Source: Eremochloa ophiuroides (taxonomy: Eukaryota > Streptophyta > Magnoliopsida > Poales > Poaceae). From it: a stretch of 64,000 nt of DNA. Location of the stretch: NCBI GenBank assembly GCA_038502445.1, contig JAHLJS010000006.1, positions 61,957,146-62,021,145 of the forward strand, in the 5' to 3' direction. The notes under the pieces are model-generated. The model did not search any database, was not told where the DNA came from, and saw only the letters and a list, made by a program, of their open reading frames with translations. The position numbers were made by a program, and so were the translations under genes. Below, piece after piece: positions 1 to 11,045 of the stretch (the stretch's first letter is position 1; every line of letters begins with the position of its first letter).

Positions 1-59
1 CCGTCCGTCCGTTTTCGTATTATGATACCGTTTTCATCCTTAATTTGGACCGTACTTGA

Positions 60-1190
60 AAGTCTTCACTCAGGATGTTTTTCTATTCCTTCTCTACAAT
101 CATATTTTGGGACTGTTTGATATAGCTCACAACAGTTTTACGAGCTATTATAAGCTTTTTTTTTTTTGCCAAACACTCTTTTCTAAAACAACTTCATAGG
201 TGAATCTATTTTTCTCTCTCACACACAAAAGTATAAGCTACAATGAAACTAAAAAAAGTAGCTTCTCCTAGCTTTTTTCCCCATTTCTTGCTCCCAACCA
301 TAAATGAAGTTGGTGATGAACCTGTTTTGCAAAACAATATTTTCAAAACAGATCAATTTCATCAAATAAGTTGCTCATGAAGTCATTTTTCTAAAAAAAA
401 TAACTTCACTTGAGAAGTTGAGCTATGCCAAATGGGGCCGCCCTATGCTTTTCGGCTGGAAACAAGCGTGGATTTTTACTGATGCTGATTTATTTTGAAA
501 GAGAAATACTATTTTGTGGCAGGATATAAGTGTTGATTGGTCAGAAGAATAGGGCGTTTGTTAATTGACGGAACGGTGCTCCAAATTGGGTTTCCTAGGA
601 GCTCATTTTGCTTTTCACCCTACATGCGAAAGTGGCTTTCAGAAACAAATTTCTGTCCGAAAGTGTCTTACTACTTTTTTATAAATTTCATGGAGGAAAA
701 AAGAATCGGAAGGAGTTAATTTTCTATCTTATTACAACTATTTTATTGATTTTAAAAATTCACTTCACAAGAATCAACATATTTGTAAAATACTACTGTC
801 TATCGAAGCTCCCTCTAAATTAGACATGTTGTAGGCCACCCGTCCATAAAACCCTAATCTATCAATAAGTCAGGACAGATTTAAACCATGATTTTCCACC
901 TTCGGCTCAATTAAAAGTAGAAAAATTCTGAAATAGCTTGACCCAACCCGCTTGTGTATGAGGTCAAATTCGGACTAGGATTTTGACGTAACCATTTTTT
1001 CAGCCTAACCTGACCCAGATCTAGTCTAAATTAAGTTGTAATATGCTCTAAGGGTTCTACCAAATAATCTCTTAACGCCATATAGTTGTTTGCATCTGAA
1101 CAAATTGTAATATGCTGGTTAACACCAGGTCTATGTGTATTGTCAGTGATGGTTATTATTCAGAACCTAATTTTATGATATCAATTTGTA
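60..1190. repeat. Outer left arm of inverted duplication
   Basis: This stretch matches, in reverse complement, the region about 15190-15885 at roughly 80-90 percent by eye. The matching blocks are about 68-96 and 558-1190; the part between them (about 97-557) is absent from the right arm and contains a MITE. It lies downstream of the minus-strand ectodomain exon at 5907-6720, just as the partner lies downstream of the exon at 13928-14729. The two belong to one duplicated unit. No gene is seen in it; the small open frames are shadows. Confidence 0.7.
109..439. mobile_element. MITE with imperfect terminal inverted repeats
   Basis: The element starts with GGGACTGTTTGATATAGCTC and ends with an inverted version (GAGCTATGCCAAATGGGGCC). 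It is AT-rich with stem-like internal repeats of AGCTTCTCC / AACTTCA type. A related copy lies at 51476-51800. It interrupts the left arm of the inverted duplication relative to the right arm, so it inserted after the duplication or was lost from the other arm. The target duplication is not clear. Confidence 0.55.
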
Positions 1191-1889
1191 AGAAAAACTA
1201 TTCCGCCTGAGAGGACATGAGTGACGAGTCAAGATTCTGTTTTCACATTAAATCCATGGCACGGTCTCACGGATTGGTAAAGGTCATAGACGAGAAAGAA
1301 GAAGATAAAATGAACCGGTATTCTTTATAACGTGGAAAGTGGATTTTTTTTTTGTCCTAAAAGCAGGAGGAGCTGCTTGAGTTTTGTAGTAGAGTAAAAG
1401 CAGCTTTTGTTCTAAAATATTTGTAGTGTTTGACTCATTTAATTGGCTTTTGGCTTTTTGAAAATATAAAAAGGAAGATTTAAAAGCCCAAAGCGTGAGT
1501 CCGGACCGAAAAGTTCCTTCTGCCTTACTGGCCCACATTATATAGCAAGACCGAGTCATCAATTTGAGAAACCGGAAAAGATCTAGTGGTCTTCTTGATT
1601 CGTAATGCCACCGGTGACTTCAAATGACAGCGCTTGTGAGGTAGTAGGTGTTTACGTGTTATGCACACTTTTCTATTGTTTTTCTAATAGTCCACTAGTA
1701 GCACATCCTCGCTGTTTCCAGGAAACTACATTCACCAGGGATGAACACAGTCGCCTCTCTGCTGGTCAGGTCTCAAGTCTACCGATCGTCCACCCGGGAT
1801 GGATCAGTTTGCAATCACCGTGAGACTTCATTGGCACAACTTTGCTCCTCCTTGAAGTCAAGTCTTTTGGCTGCCTCCTAACTCCTAAG
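1191..1889. other. Intergenic, no gene seen
   Basis: No coding potential is convincing. The section is absent from the right arm of the inverted duplication, which jumps from the 1190 equivalent almost straight to the ectodomain exon. About 1191-5760 is therefore extra sequence in the left arm, made largely of small transposons. Confidence 0.5.
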
Positions 1890-2508
1890 AGCAACTCCAA
1901 CGGTTTTGCATATTTTGTTTAGCAGAATTAGGAGTTTGCCAAGTCACAAATGAATATAGAAAAGGTAAAAAGAGTCAATCTTCAACGGTTTGGCAGTATT
2001 CACTTGGCAAAAAATTAAAATTTGTGGACCCATATATTTCCCCGTGATCTTTTCTACTTCGTGCCGCGGTTCCGTTGTCGCGCCATTTTCTTCGCACGTC
2101 GCGGAGGGTCATCGCGGGCCTTTTCTTCTTTCGCGCGTCGCGGGAGGGTCACCGCGCCGTCGCTAGGCCGTGATCTCTGTCAACCCTGCCGGCGTTCCAT
2201 ATTTTGCAAGAAGCCCTGGAAGGCAGCGATGGGTTCCAGGTCGCGATCCCTTCGAGGTCCTTTTGTGGCTTCGTGGGAACTTCTGGTGGCGCGAGGTGGG
2301 GTTTTGCGGGAAGAAAACCCGGCGGTGCGGGAGTAGTGCGCGAGACGGGATGCCAAGCCGATCGTGAGCTTGCATATATGGGAGTCCAGTTTTTTGCCAC
2401 GTTAACAAAAATACCAAGCCTATTTGATAAACCGTTGGAAAAGAGATTTCCAGTATTTTTTGCAAAAACAAAAATGCCAAACCTATTTGCAAAACTATTG
2501 GAGTTGCT
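1890..2508. mobile_element. Non-autonomous DNA transposon with GC-rich core
   Basis: The ends are inverted repeats: AGCAACTCCAACGGTTTTGC at the left and its inverse (GCAAAACTATTGGAGTTGCT) at the right. The flanks both read AAG, a possible 3-bp target duplication. The core (about 2040-2390) is far more GC-rich than the AT-rich ends, as in elements that have picked up host sequence. Open frames on both strands in the core are not recognisable proteins. No transposase is present. Confidence 0.6.
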
Positions 2509-2789
2509 AAGACATGTTTAGATGCAGCCCTGACCTAGGAGCGCCGGCTAGGCAAGTGCATCCGACCCTAGGAGCGCGAAATTGAACACGTAGGAGCGAT
2601 ACCTGGCCCAAACAGCTTTCTCATGGTGCAATTCAAACAGGCCCTAGTGCAGAAGAACAACCTCGCCCGGAAGCATGGCTTCATATTAAGAGCCCGTTTA
2701 GACTAAGCTAGTTAAAAGTTAAATAAAATTAAATCTAGTGCGTCCCAACAGAAGAGTTAATATATAGACTAATGTTTCAATAAGTCTTA

Positions 2790-3021
2790 CTCCCTCCATT
2801 TCAATTTATAAGACATTTAACTTTTTTACCACAAGTTTTACCACTTATCTTATTCAGAAACTTATGTAAATTATTACTTCTTTTGTTGTGGTTTGCTTTA
2901 TTAATACATATTTTTCAAGAATGAGTTAAATTTAGCTATGTTTGTATAATTTTTTAATAAGACGAGTAGTTAAATTTAAGGTCTAAAAATATTAACATCT
3001 TATTGTTTAGGACGGAGGAAG
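2790..3021. mobile_element. Stowaway-type MITE
   Basis: Starts CTCCCTCCATTTCAATTTAT and ends with the inverse (GGACGGAGGAAG), flanked by TA on both sides. That is the Stowaway (Tc1/mariner) hallmark. The interior is AT-rich and non-coding. Confidence 0.75.
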
Positions 3022-3575
3022 TAGTATACGACAGGTTGTTTTTTTTTGGCCCAACGGCTTAGCCTCGACGGACAAACTAAGGGTGATCCTATATTGGGTT
3101 GGGTCATTTTGCCCTAGGTTCAATTCTAAAAAAAAAACTTCTAAAAAATGGTGGAGTATTGTCCATATCAGTGCTACGCGAAAGCCCACATGGGCCATAG
3201 CCCATCATACATGTACTTAATTATGCACTTAGTCTTACATGTTGGTATTACGTATTGAGTTTTCGTATATCGACCGTTTTCCACCGTTTTCATCCTTATA
3301 CCCAACCCCTATGAGAGCAAAATAAAGAAAAGATAACGTTGCTTAGGGACATCGAAGAAATGTGGTATACTTATGACACCGTCAACTTGAAAATTTGCCC
3401 AATACTATTATAAAAACATATATTTTTTTTGTAACACACTGTGTCATTTATTTTAATAATTTTATGTACTCCTGGAGATATAGAACATGGCGGAAATGGC
3501 ATATTTACCCTTGTCTTCAACCTCCTTTGGTTCAAAGTAGTCGTCTTTAGCGGCACATTGGATAGGACAAGGAGG
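3022..3575. other. Intergenic, nothing recognised
   Basis: AT-rich sequence without a supported gene, RNA or repeat end. Confidence 0.4.
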
Positions 3576-3583
3576 CCCGCGAT

Positions 3584-3867
3584 CAGTGGCGGATCCAGAA
3601 TCGGCCCACAAAGGGGGCTAAATATATAGAGATGAGTTGGGCTCAAATTCCTCTTGTATTTTTGGTCCACGAGAGCTTTTCGATAGATTTGAAAACGAAT
3701 TGGACTAAAATCTTCCTTGTATTTCTGGCCCATGAGAGCTTTTGGGTTGTTTAAAGGAAAATTGAGCTAAGTTGGGCTAAAATATATCATGTATTTCTGG
3801 CCCAACGGGGGCGCGCGGGGGGGGGGGGGGGGTTCTGCAGCCACCTAGCCCCCTGGATCCACCAATG
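3584..3867. mobile_element. hAT-type MITE with poly-G tract
   Basis: The left end reads CAGTGGCGGATCCAGA and the right end is its imperfect inverse (CTGGATCCACCAATG). Eight-base flanks match at six positions (3576-3583 against 3868-3875), as expected for an hAT target duplication. Internally a short motif containing TTTCTGGCCCA is repeated, and a run of G follows (about 3812-3831). Non-coding. Confidence 0.65.
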
Positions 3868-4139
3868 TCCGCGACCTCTGACGTACTTGTCGGTGCTGGA
3901 TGAGAGTGGCAGATCCAACCTCACCAGGAAAGCAGTTTTTTTGGTGTGTATGTGCTCAGCATGGCTTATCTGAGCCGTCCACACTGTGCTTCGAGATACG
4001 TGCAATTCAAAACAGCAGTGGGAAGTATTAGGGAGTGTGTGTAGCACCAATCTCAGAATAGAATTGAACGGTATAGATAACGCGTGCCGAGCACATATGT
4101 GCTGTCTTGTATTATCGTCCTGACTAGTGCCTCTTCAGC

Positions 4140-4229
4140 CTTGACTGTTTTTGCAGTCCCTCGTTGGAAGGTAAGTGGGCAGCTCTTGACTGTTTTTGCA
4201 GTCCCTCGTAGGAAGGTAAGTGGGCAGGC
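4140..4229. repeat. Two-unit tandem duplication, about 45 bp
   Basis: The segment beginning CTTGACTGTTTTTGCAGTCC and ending GGTAAGTGGGCAG occurs twice head to tail with one or two changes. Each unit holds an AG/GTAAGT-like splice motif, but no gene could be built around it. Confidence 0.75.
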
Positions 4230-4416
4230 CATGCAGATACTAACCCGTCCTGAACTCATCAATGGTGGTGGTCGAGTTGGTGTTGATGATAGATTTAATG
4301 CTGACACATCTATTTGGTTTTTGTTTATCATGTGGAGTGAATTGTCTTTAAACTTTGTTTATTTTATGTTTGTACTACAAGCCTATCTCAACATGTACAA
4401 CCACCCTGGTTGGGAC

Positions 4417-4606
4417 CAGTGGCGGAGGAGCAACATGGCAAGGTGTGGCAGCTGCCATACCTTGTTTCCCATGTTCTATAGTACATATCACTGTTATGGA
4501 TACATATTAACCATCAAACATTGACACACTTGAAAGATTAATTGTTTTGTTTGAAGTTCAATCAACTTCGTCACACCTTATTTTTTTTCTCCGTCCTCCG
4601 CCACTG
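4417..4606. mobile_element. hAT MITE with 8-bp target duplication
   Basis: Ends are CAGTGGCGGAGGA and the inverse TCCTCCGCCACTG type. The 8-bp flanks are GTTGGGAC (4409-4416) and GTTGAGAC (4607-4614). It is 190 bp long, non-coding, and shares terminal bases with the hAT element at 3584-3867. Confidence 0.75.
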
Positions 4607-4614
4607 GTTGAGAC

Positions 4615-5800
4615 AAACAAAGAGTCATAACGAAAGAACCGCAACTTAGAAAACAAAGGGACTTAGGTTTAGGGGTAGAGTACAACTCGTACAAAGTTGA
4701 GGGGCACTGTTATAAAAGAAAAAAGTTGAGGTGCACAGCGCAAATCAGAACTGGAGAAATTAGGCCTTTCTGTGAACAGTATCCATTGGAGGTTCGGAAA
4801 AAAGGAAAAGCTACTTTGCTGACAGCGGATCGCAATTCGCAACCTACTAATATTAATACGACACCGATGTATACGTAGTTTATTTGTTGATCTGGTCATG
4901 CTCTAAGCACAACAGCTATTTCCGAAAAAAAAAAGGAAAATCGCAGAAAACAAAGTCCTGGTTCTGAACTCCGATTTCTCTGAACACATCACTTCTATCT
5001 GAACATGTCACTGGCGGAGGTGACATTCAGTATGAACGGAACGACCTTTAGTAGATATATATCCATGCCAAGTTGCCAACCCAACCAATGTGAGCTCATC
5101 CTACGATCTACTGAATTCTGTGGAGTCCAGCCCGAGAGAAGATCACGGGAGACGTACCAGGTGCCGCAACACTAGTCCACTAAACTAGCTGAAGTCTCAG
5201 TGCTACCAAACCAAATGTGACAAGCAACGGCTGGTCGGAGATCCGTTCAAGTTCAACACGGGGTTGAAGGACCAATGGACTGAAGACCCGTACGTAGGGC
5301 CGTAAGCTTCTCCCGCCAGTTTCCTCTGCTATACCAATGGACTGAAAACCAACCTTGCGGGCCTTCTAAGTTTATCGGTCTGAGAGATGTTTCGAATGAC
5401 CCCCGTTTAAGTGCTCCAGTTCGGTCACTGCGTTTGTTTTCCAGAATGGTGATAACCGAAGACAGCAGGCGAGCAGCACCTGGCTTCAGGTTGCACCATT
5501 ATTTCTACTAACTCAGTCTCCACTCTCCAGTCTGTAGTATGCCGACCATTTGTTCAGTTGCTGTCGATGTGGTACGGGCACACAGCACGGGAGAATCATT
5601 CAGGCCGCCGGTTCCGGCCGGTTTTGACAGAAACCGGCGGGGCAGTCGGGTGACATCGCACTGAATTTTCCACAGTGGTGCTGCCCAGGCAACAACTGAG
5701 CGCGGCGCACCTAACTGCTGATTGCTGAACAAGCAGCTGCTAATTCTGGTGTGGCTGACTAAAAACATGCATGGAGAAGGCTAGCTAGTTTTCTCCATCG
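4615..5800. other. Intergenic 3' of the minus-strand ectodomain exon
   Basis: No gene, kinase exon or transposon end could be supported here. This is where a downstream TM/kinase exon of the minus-strand gene would be expected; none is visible here or further left to position 1. Confidence 0.45.
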
Positions 5801-5906
5801 AAATTCCTCTATCCACAAATCGTTGCAGCATGAAAGAAAGCAAAACAACAGGAAATCAAAGACAAGCAAATTGCAACGCTGGGGAAGAGGAGACAGACAT
5901 ACGTAC

Positions 5907-6720
5907 CGGTACCGGCACCGCATCGGTCCGTGGTGGTCGGGCCGCTCTCGCAGAAACAGGTGAACCTCATCACGCCTCCGGCGTACGTCTCGTTGCGCTG
6001 GTAGCCGCACCATCCGCCGGAGCCCTCGCAAACGTCGCACTGCTCGGAGTGCGTGTTGTACCTCAGCTCGAACCCGCCCAGCAGCACCTCACTGAACGAT
6101 CCGTTCCCCGGCGGCGGACCGCCAGGCGCGCCCACGATCGCCCTCTTGTGGGCATCCAGCACCGGCGCCACCACCACCTCCTCACACCCGTACTCGTACG
6201 CCTCGGCACCAGTGATCGCACCGTCCCGCAGCACGTACGACCAGTTGCCGTCTCGCTGCTGCTGCTGCTGGCAGCTGCTCAGTTCCACGGCAGATGGCAG
6301 GGTAATGTTCCTCTTGCAGCTGTAGAGGAAGGTGATGTTGGAATCGGAGGGCGCGAGCTGCAGCCAGTAGGTGTCGATGGTGAGGTTCACGTGGAGGCGC
6401 GGGCAGCCGGCCGTCGCGTAGTCGCCGGCGATGTCGGCGTCGGAGACCAGGACGGTGTGCGTCTTGTAGTCGATGTTGGATACTATGTATCTGTGTTTCT
6501 TGAAGGGGAGGATCAGCGTGGAGTTGTCCTGGCAGATGAGGCCGATGCCGTTCGCGGGGTAGCCGCAGTCGGGCGCGGAGGAGATGAGCCAGAACGGGTA
6601 GTGGATGTCCTGGCCGGCGCATATGTCTTTGGCGCAGGAATCGGGGACGGCGTCGGCATCGGCTACGGCGAGGAGGAGCTGGACGGGGAGGAGGCAGAGG
6701 AGCAGGAGCAGAGGAGCCAT
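5907..6720 (-). CDS. WAK/LRK10L-like ectodomain exon, kinase-less (copy A)
   Basis: First exon of a wall-associated-kinase-like receptor gene on the minus strand. The ATG at 6720 starts a hydrophobic leucine-rich signal peptide (about residues 1-20). A GUB_WAK_bind-type galacturonan-binding domain follows (about 28-100; C-A-K-x-I-C, the Y-P-F-W motif and C-G-Y-P). Then comes a WAK_assoc-type region ending in C-x2-C-x6-C pairs (about 175-270). Several N-x-S/T sites fit a secreted glycoprotein. The reading frame runs into a GTACGTATG splice donor, so the exon is 814 nt and leaves one base over (phase 1). No transmembrane or kinase exon is found downstream to the window edge. It is about 92 percent identical to the exon at 13928-14729. 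It may give a short secreted protein, be a remnant, or continue outside the window. Confidence 0.75.
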
Positions 6721-6965
6721 CGCGCGTGTGAATGCAGAGCCGAGGGAGTGACCCGGAAGGTTGTTCTGGTTTATTTGGCGAGGTTGTGTGCGTGAGAGTC
6801 AAGTGACGTAATTAGGGTGACAACGACCGGTTCTTCGACTTGGATGTGGAAATTTTGACACCGGACCGCAATCCGACAGCCGCCATCTGATTGCGCCTTG
6901 CTACGGGCGCACCGCGCACGGCCTGTCGTCCTTGCATCTCCCGTTATTCATGGTCATGGAGGATG
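6721..6965 (-). promoter_or_regulatory. Upstream region of copy A, inner left arm
   Basis: The reverse complement aligns with about 13670-13927 upstream of copy B, at clearly lower similarity than the exon. An A/T-rich CCAAATAAACC sits where copy B has CTAATAATATACC. Neither is a textbook TATA box, so the core promoter is uncertain. Confidence 0.4.
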
Positions 6966-8495
6966 ATGGTGCCAAGAACAGTTTTAATGGTGAGTTTTAC
7001 CTCTCAGCTTTCAACGCGTGAAACTTTAATATGAAACGGCTCTTCCTACAATGCAAAGTTTTATGGCACAATTTCTTCGTTTATTTTACTATTCACGGGT
7101 GTCACGTGTCCCTATTATATCTCTTCTCGAAGTAGAAAAGTCGTGATGAAATGAAATAAGGGTCTTAGCGCAGATTTCAGTCGTTTTCAATGTTTTGGAA
7201 AGATATGTTTCATGAGGATGAAACATTTTCTTTTTCTCTCCTCCCAGCTTCATGCAAAAACTGATATGACATCCTATTTAACTTGCATAAAACCCGTCCG
7301 ACCAGGGTGGCACGCAGCCGCTCGCCGATCAACCCTTCCACGGTCATGGCTTGAACGTAGGTTTTCTTTTTCTTTCCTTTTTCTTTCTTATATTTATTTT
7401 TCTTTTTTAGTTATGTTCTATTAGTTGGTTATTTTTATTTTTTCCTTCTTTATTCTTTTTTACTTTCCTTTTATTTTCTTCTATTTTTTCCTTTCCTTCT
7501 TTAGTGTGTTCGGTCATGTTCTGATGTTCTCTCGTGTGTTCAGTGGTGTTGTGATGTTCTATCGTATGCTCAGTGGTGTTGTGATGTTCTATCGTATGTT
7601 CCTATCATGATGTTCTGATGTTTTATCGTGTACTCAGTGATGTTATGACGAATATTCTAAAACTTGTCTTGTTGTATGTTCGTACATCCGTTTTGTCTTG
7701 CTATCGAACCCTAATTTTACATTAGTTTTCGCTTGCTTATTCTATTTTCTTTTTCCTGTATAGGTAGTGGTGTAGGCATGTAGCGCAACGGAGAGACGGT
7801 GGCACGTGAGAGAGGGGGACAATCACACGCGTTTATCCCTGGTCAGACAGGCGCTATAGTCGCACCTGGATGATGGCCATCCAGCTTCAGCGAGTGCCAT
7901 ACCGCGCCGGTGATGAATAGTAAATCAGTCGCGGATAGGTTTTATTTTCCGTATCACCATTACGAGATTAATGAGAAAAAAAAGAAGAATATGCACCGTT
8001 AGATTTTATGATGATCTAATTGTCCAGAATAAATAAAGTACAGAGTATAAAAAATAAAAAAATGCATCTTAGACTTGTGATGGTATAACAGTCTAAATTA
8101 GCACATAGTATCGAAATGCATGACACGGTGTTTTCAAATCTCAACAAGCAGTAAAATACGACATAACATTAAACTCTTGGCCAAATAAAAGGAGATAAAA
8201 TGCGTGTTTTCAACTTGCATAGCATCATTTTTTATTTTACGTTTTTAAAACATTTTTCTAAAAATAAGATTCCTGATTTTTTTTCAAAACTAAACCATTT
8301 CAACCACGTCAAACTACATGGCGCGCACTATCCTGACCTGCTACCTGGATTCCTGAGTCCATTCTCGTAAGGAATCTCTTGAGGTTATCGAGACAGTCTT
8401 AGGCTCCCTGAGTCCATCCTACCGTCCGTGACTTCGAGAGGAGTTTGTACCAGGGGAGCCCTTGTTCAGCGAGCCTCGAGATGAAGCGGCTTAAG
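6966..8495. other. AT-rich spacer with T-rich tract and short tandem repeat
   Basis: About 7360-7505 is strongly T-rich with interspersed C. At about 7520-7640 a motif of roughly 30 bp (GTTGTGATGTTCTATCGTATG core) is repeated three to four times with variation. The short open frames here are low-complexity and not believed. No gene is seen. Confidence 0.5.
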
Positions 8496-9069
8496 GCTGT
8501 CCACACTGCAAACCTCTAAACGATCCTGGAGGATGATATAGCGTGCGACATCGCTGCAGCGGGTACCCTAAAAGCTACTTTATCGTACCGGACGCCGCTG
8601 CCATTTGCTGTTTGGAGCAGAGTCGCCGGATGGCCGCTATGCACTGTGGCGGGCCCGCCGCATGCCGTGTGGGGGAGGGAGAGAGAAAGCGCCAGCAGCA
8701 GCAGCCATGCAGAATCGGCCACGTAGCAGGAGCAAAGTGCAGGCGCGTGTGATTGGAAGGAGGAGAGAGGGAGGTGCGGGTCCCACGTTTTTCCACTCAA
8801 AAAAACCTATAAATCACAAACCGAAAACCCAAATTAAATTCTGATTGCACCATTAAATTCGTTACAACAAATCCTTCAAAATAAGATCTCACATGGATAT
8901 ATTTAGATAGAATTTATTTATAGACATGTGGGCTCTACCGTGGATAGAGGATGATATAGAGGATGGATAGGTGCGGGAAAAAATGATATAGATGAGAGAA
9001 TTTTGATGATTAGAACGGAATATTCCTTTTAGAGGATGAATTTAGAGGAATAGCAGTGTAGATAGCCTA
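8496..9069. mobile_element. PIF/Harbinger-like (Tourist-type) non-autonomous element
   Basis: The left end GGCTGTCCACACTGCAAACC and the right end, inverse of GGCTATCTACACTGCTATTC, form terminal inverted repeats. TAA flanks both sides, the usual PIF/Harbinger target duplication. The interior has a GC-richer section (8540-8790) with no recognised protein. No transposase. Confidence 0.65.
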
Positions 9070-9099
9070 AGCAGCCAAGCGCCACATAAGCTTTTGCGT

Positions 9100-10548
9100 G
9101 TCCTTCTATCATCAAAATGAACCATGTTGAGGATAGCCTTCACCTTCGTCTAATTGTCCTCGATCCCTCGAGCGCTCCACCTGAGCGACTCGGGGCGACC
9201 GTGCCGCCCCGGCCACCACTCTCGCCGCCATGCCTCCCTCGGCCATCGCTGCCGCCCTTCCGGCGTGCGGCGGCGGCGGCCGGCGACGGGCCTGCACAAC
9301 CGGACCCGCCGCGGCCTCTACTCCTCTTGCGCTGCCCCTCTCCCTCCTCCCCCTCCTTCTTCAACCCTCCTCCATCTCCACCAAGCCATTCCGGCGGTTG
9401 ACGGCCGGAGGGGCAGATCCCGGCCACCCTTGGCCGGATCCGCTCTCTCCTCCCTTGGATCCGGTGCTGCAGTGGAGGCGGCGACTTGAGGGCGGCGGCG
9501 CTCGTCCTCCCCTCCGGCAGCTGGTGTTTTGGTGGTTCGACGACCGGAGGGGCAGATTCCTGCCACCCTTGGCCGGATCCGCCCTCCCCTCCCCCGGATT
9601 CGGTGGCCGGTGAGTTGATTCCGGCAGGTGGCGATGGTCTCCCTGCACGGCACCCTCCTGCGGGCTCCTCCCTAGCCTCGCGTCCTGGGGGCCGACGGGG
9701 TCCCCCCACCTGGCCGGACCCCCGATAGGCGTCGCCATGCTAGCAGGTGGCCCTTCCGGCTGCCTAAGCGTGGTGGTGGCAGCTACGAACGATGGCATCT
9801 GGGGTGAAAACTCTCCTCTTCTGGACCTTACGCCTTGGACCGACGACGGTGGCACCCCGCGTCAATACCTTCTTGAAGGCGTCGTCATTTAGTCCGTCGA
9901 CGGCGGTTGTTGGGGCTTCGGGAACGAAAGTTCCAGTGGGTAGCATCTCGATGCAGTTGGCGTCCGCGGGCGTCATCCCTTTCCTGAAGGCTCCGTTGAA
10001 GAACCCTCTGAGCTCCTGCATCGCCGTTCGCAGCTCCGCCCCGAGCCTTCCACGTCACCATCGGTGTTCCCGCCCTGCACTGGCACTGGAGCAGTGCCTT
10101 CCTTTGCGTGAGCTTCCGCTCCACTGTTGCTCTGGCCCGTCAAGCTCGGAAGTTGACGTTACCATCGTGCGTTGTCGTTGTTGTCTGGCTGTCACCGATC
10201 ACCGACGTCGCGCTTGGCTCCACCTCGGGCAGTCGCTGCCGAGCATGTGACGCCCCCTCGCGGACTCTCTACTGCTTGGGTTTCGGCGACCGCTTGCGTT
10301 GTCCTTCTGTGGATTTCCATTCCAGCAGCGTGGTTGCGTCTCCTGAGTTTCGGCCTTTGTGATGTTGCAACTCGCCGCACGAGGTTGCGTCGTGTGGCTT
10401 GGTGGAGAGCTCCTCTCTTTTCTTGCTGTTCTGTAGTAGTAACTGTCGTTGTTTGTGTTTTTGGCTACACTCTCTGTGGTTGTGTTGCATTTATTCGCCG
10501 GTCTCGGCCTTCTTCTTCTTACTGAAAAGACACATTTTTTTTTTAAAA
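9100..10548 (+). repeat. GC-rich unidentified repeat ending in T/A homopolymers
   Basis: This block is very GC-rich, open in several frames on both strands at once, and without a recognisable domain. A phrase containing GGAGGGGCAGAT and CACCCTTGGCCGGATCCG recurs (about 9405-9445 and 9548-9582), so it is partly an imperfect tandem repeat. It becomes T-rich and ends at a T-run followed by A-run (about 10537-10553). That suggests a retroposed or LINE-derived 3' region, but no matching target duplication was found. I do not call a gene. Confidence 0.35.
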
Positions 10549-10559
10549 AAAGCAACCTA

Positions 10560-11030
10560 GCTAATAGTTTACCCGAAGGAACACCAAAGGTGCGCTTCTT
10601 TGGGTTTAGCTTCATTTGAAACCTCCAGAGGTTGTCGAGAGTCTCCGACCATGTAGGCTTTTATGTTTCTACCAATCTGCACGTGCAAGCAACACTTCAT
10701 GCACAGCTTGTATCTAGTCCGTGCATTCTTCATCCCGAAAGACAATAAGACATTGCCACTAGAAGAATGGGCCAGTGGCAATGTACAACGTGACATGTTA
10801 ACCAGACTATTTCATTCGAATCTGATGATGCCCAGAGTTGGCGTTGAGGATACAAAACGTTTTCACGACCTGTTGCAGAGTCGATGGCTTGATCTATGCA
10901 TGGGAGAGGATAATGATTTCTTAGAACATGCCTTGTTCAGGCTTGTGTAATCAACACACATTTTACATTGCTTGTTCTTCTTCATACAGGACTGGATCTG
11001 CTAACCAGTCGGAATGCCAAACTCCTTTGA
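10560..11030. other. Unidentified stretch with one 95-codon open frame
   Basis: A plus-strand frame at 10663-10950 is acidic/basic mixed and shows no family signature. There is no codon-bias or neighbour evidence to make it a gene. It could be a fragment of a host exon. Confidence 0.25.
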
Positions 11031-11045
11031 TGAATAGCTAACACT
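11031..11045. repeat. Left copy of 15-bp L1 target-site duplication
   Basis: TGAATAGCTAACACT here is repeated exactly at 12921-12935, on the other side of the LINE fragment. Confidence 0.9.

Noticed and set aside
3812..3831. Poly-G tract as a G-quadruplex regulatory site
   Set aside because: It lies inside a hAT MITE far from any gene start. Homopolymer length may also be an assembly artefact.
5830..6795. Long plus-strand open frame opposite copy A (and the mirrored one at 13865-14596)
   Set aside because: It is the antisense shadow of a GC-rich exon. It has no domain and exists only because of third-position GC bias.
7425..7610. Phenylalanine-rich small protein
   Set aside because: It is the translation of a T-rich tract and a short tandem repeat; no start context or homologue.
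9140..10030. Long overlapping open frames on both strands
   Set aside because: All frames are open because of extreme GC content. Low-complexity Pro/Ala/Arg/Gly proteins have no family match, and the sequence is partly tandemly repeated.
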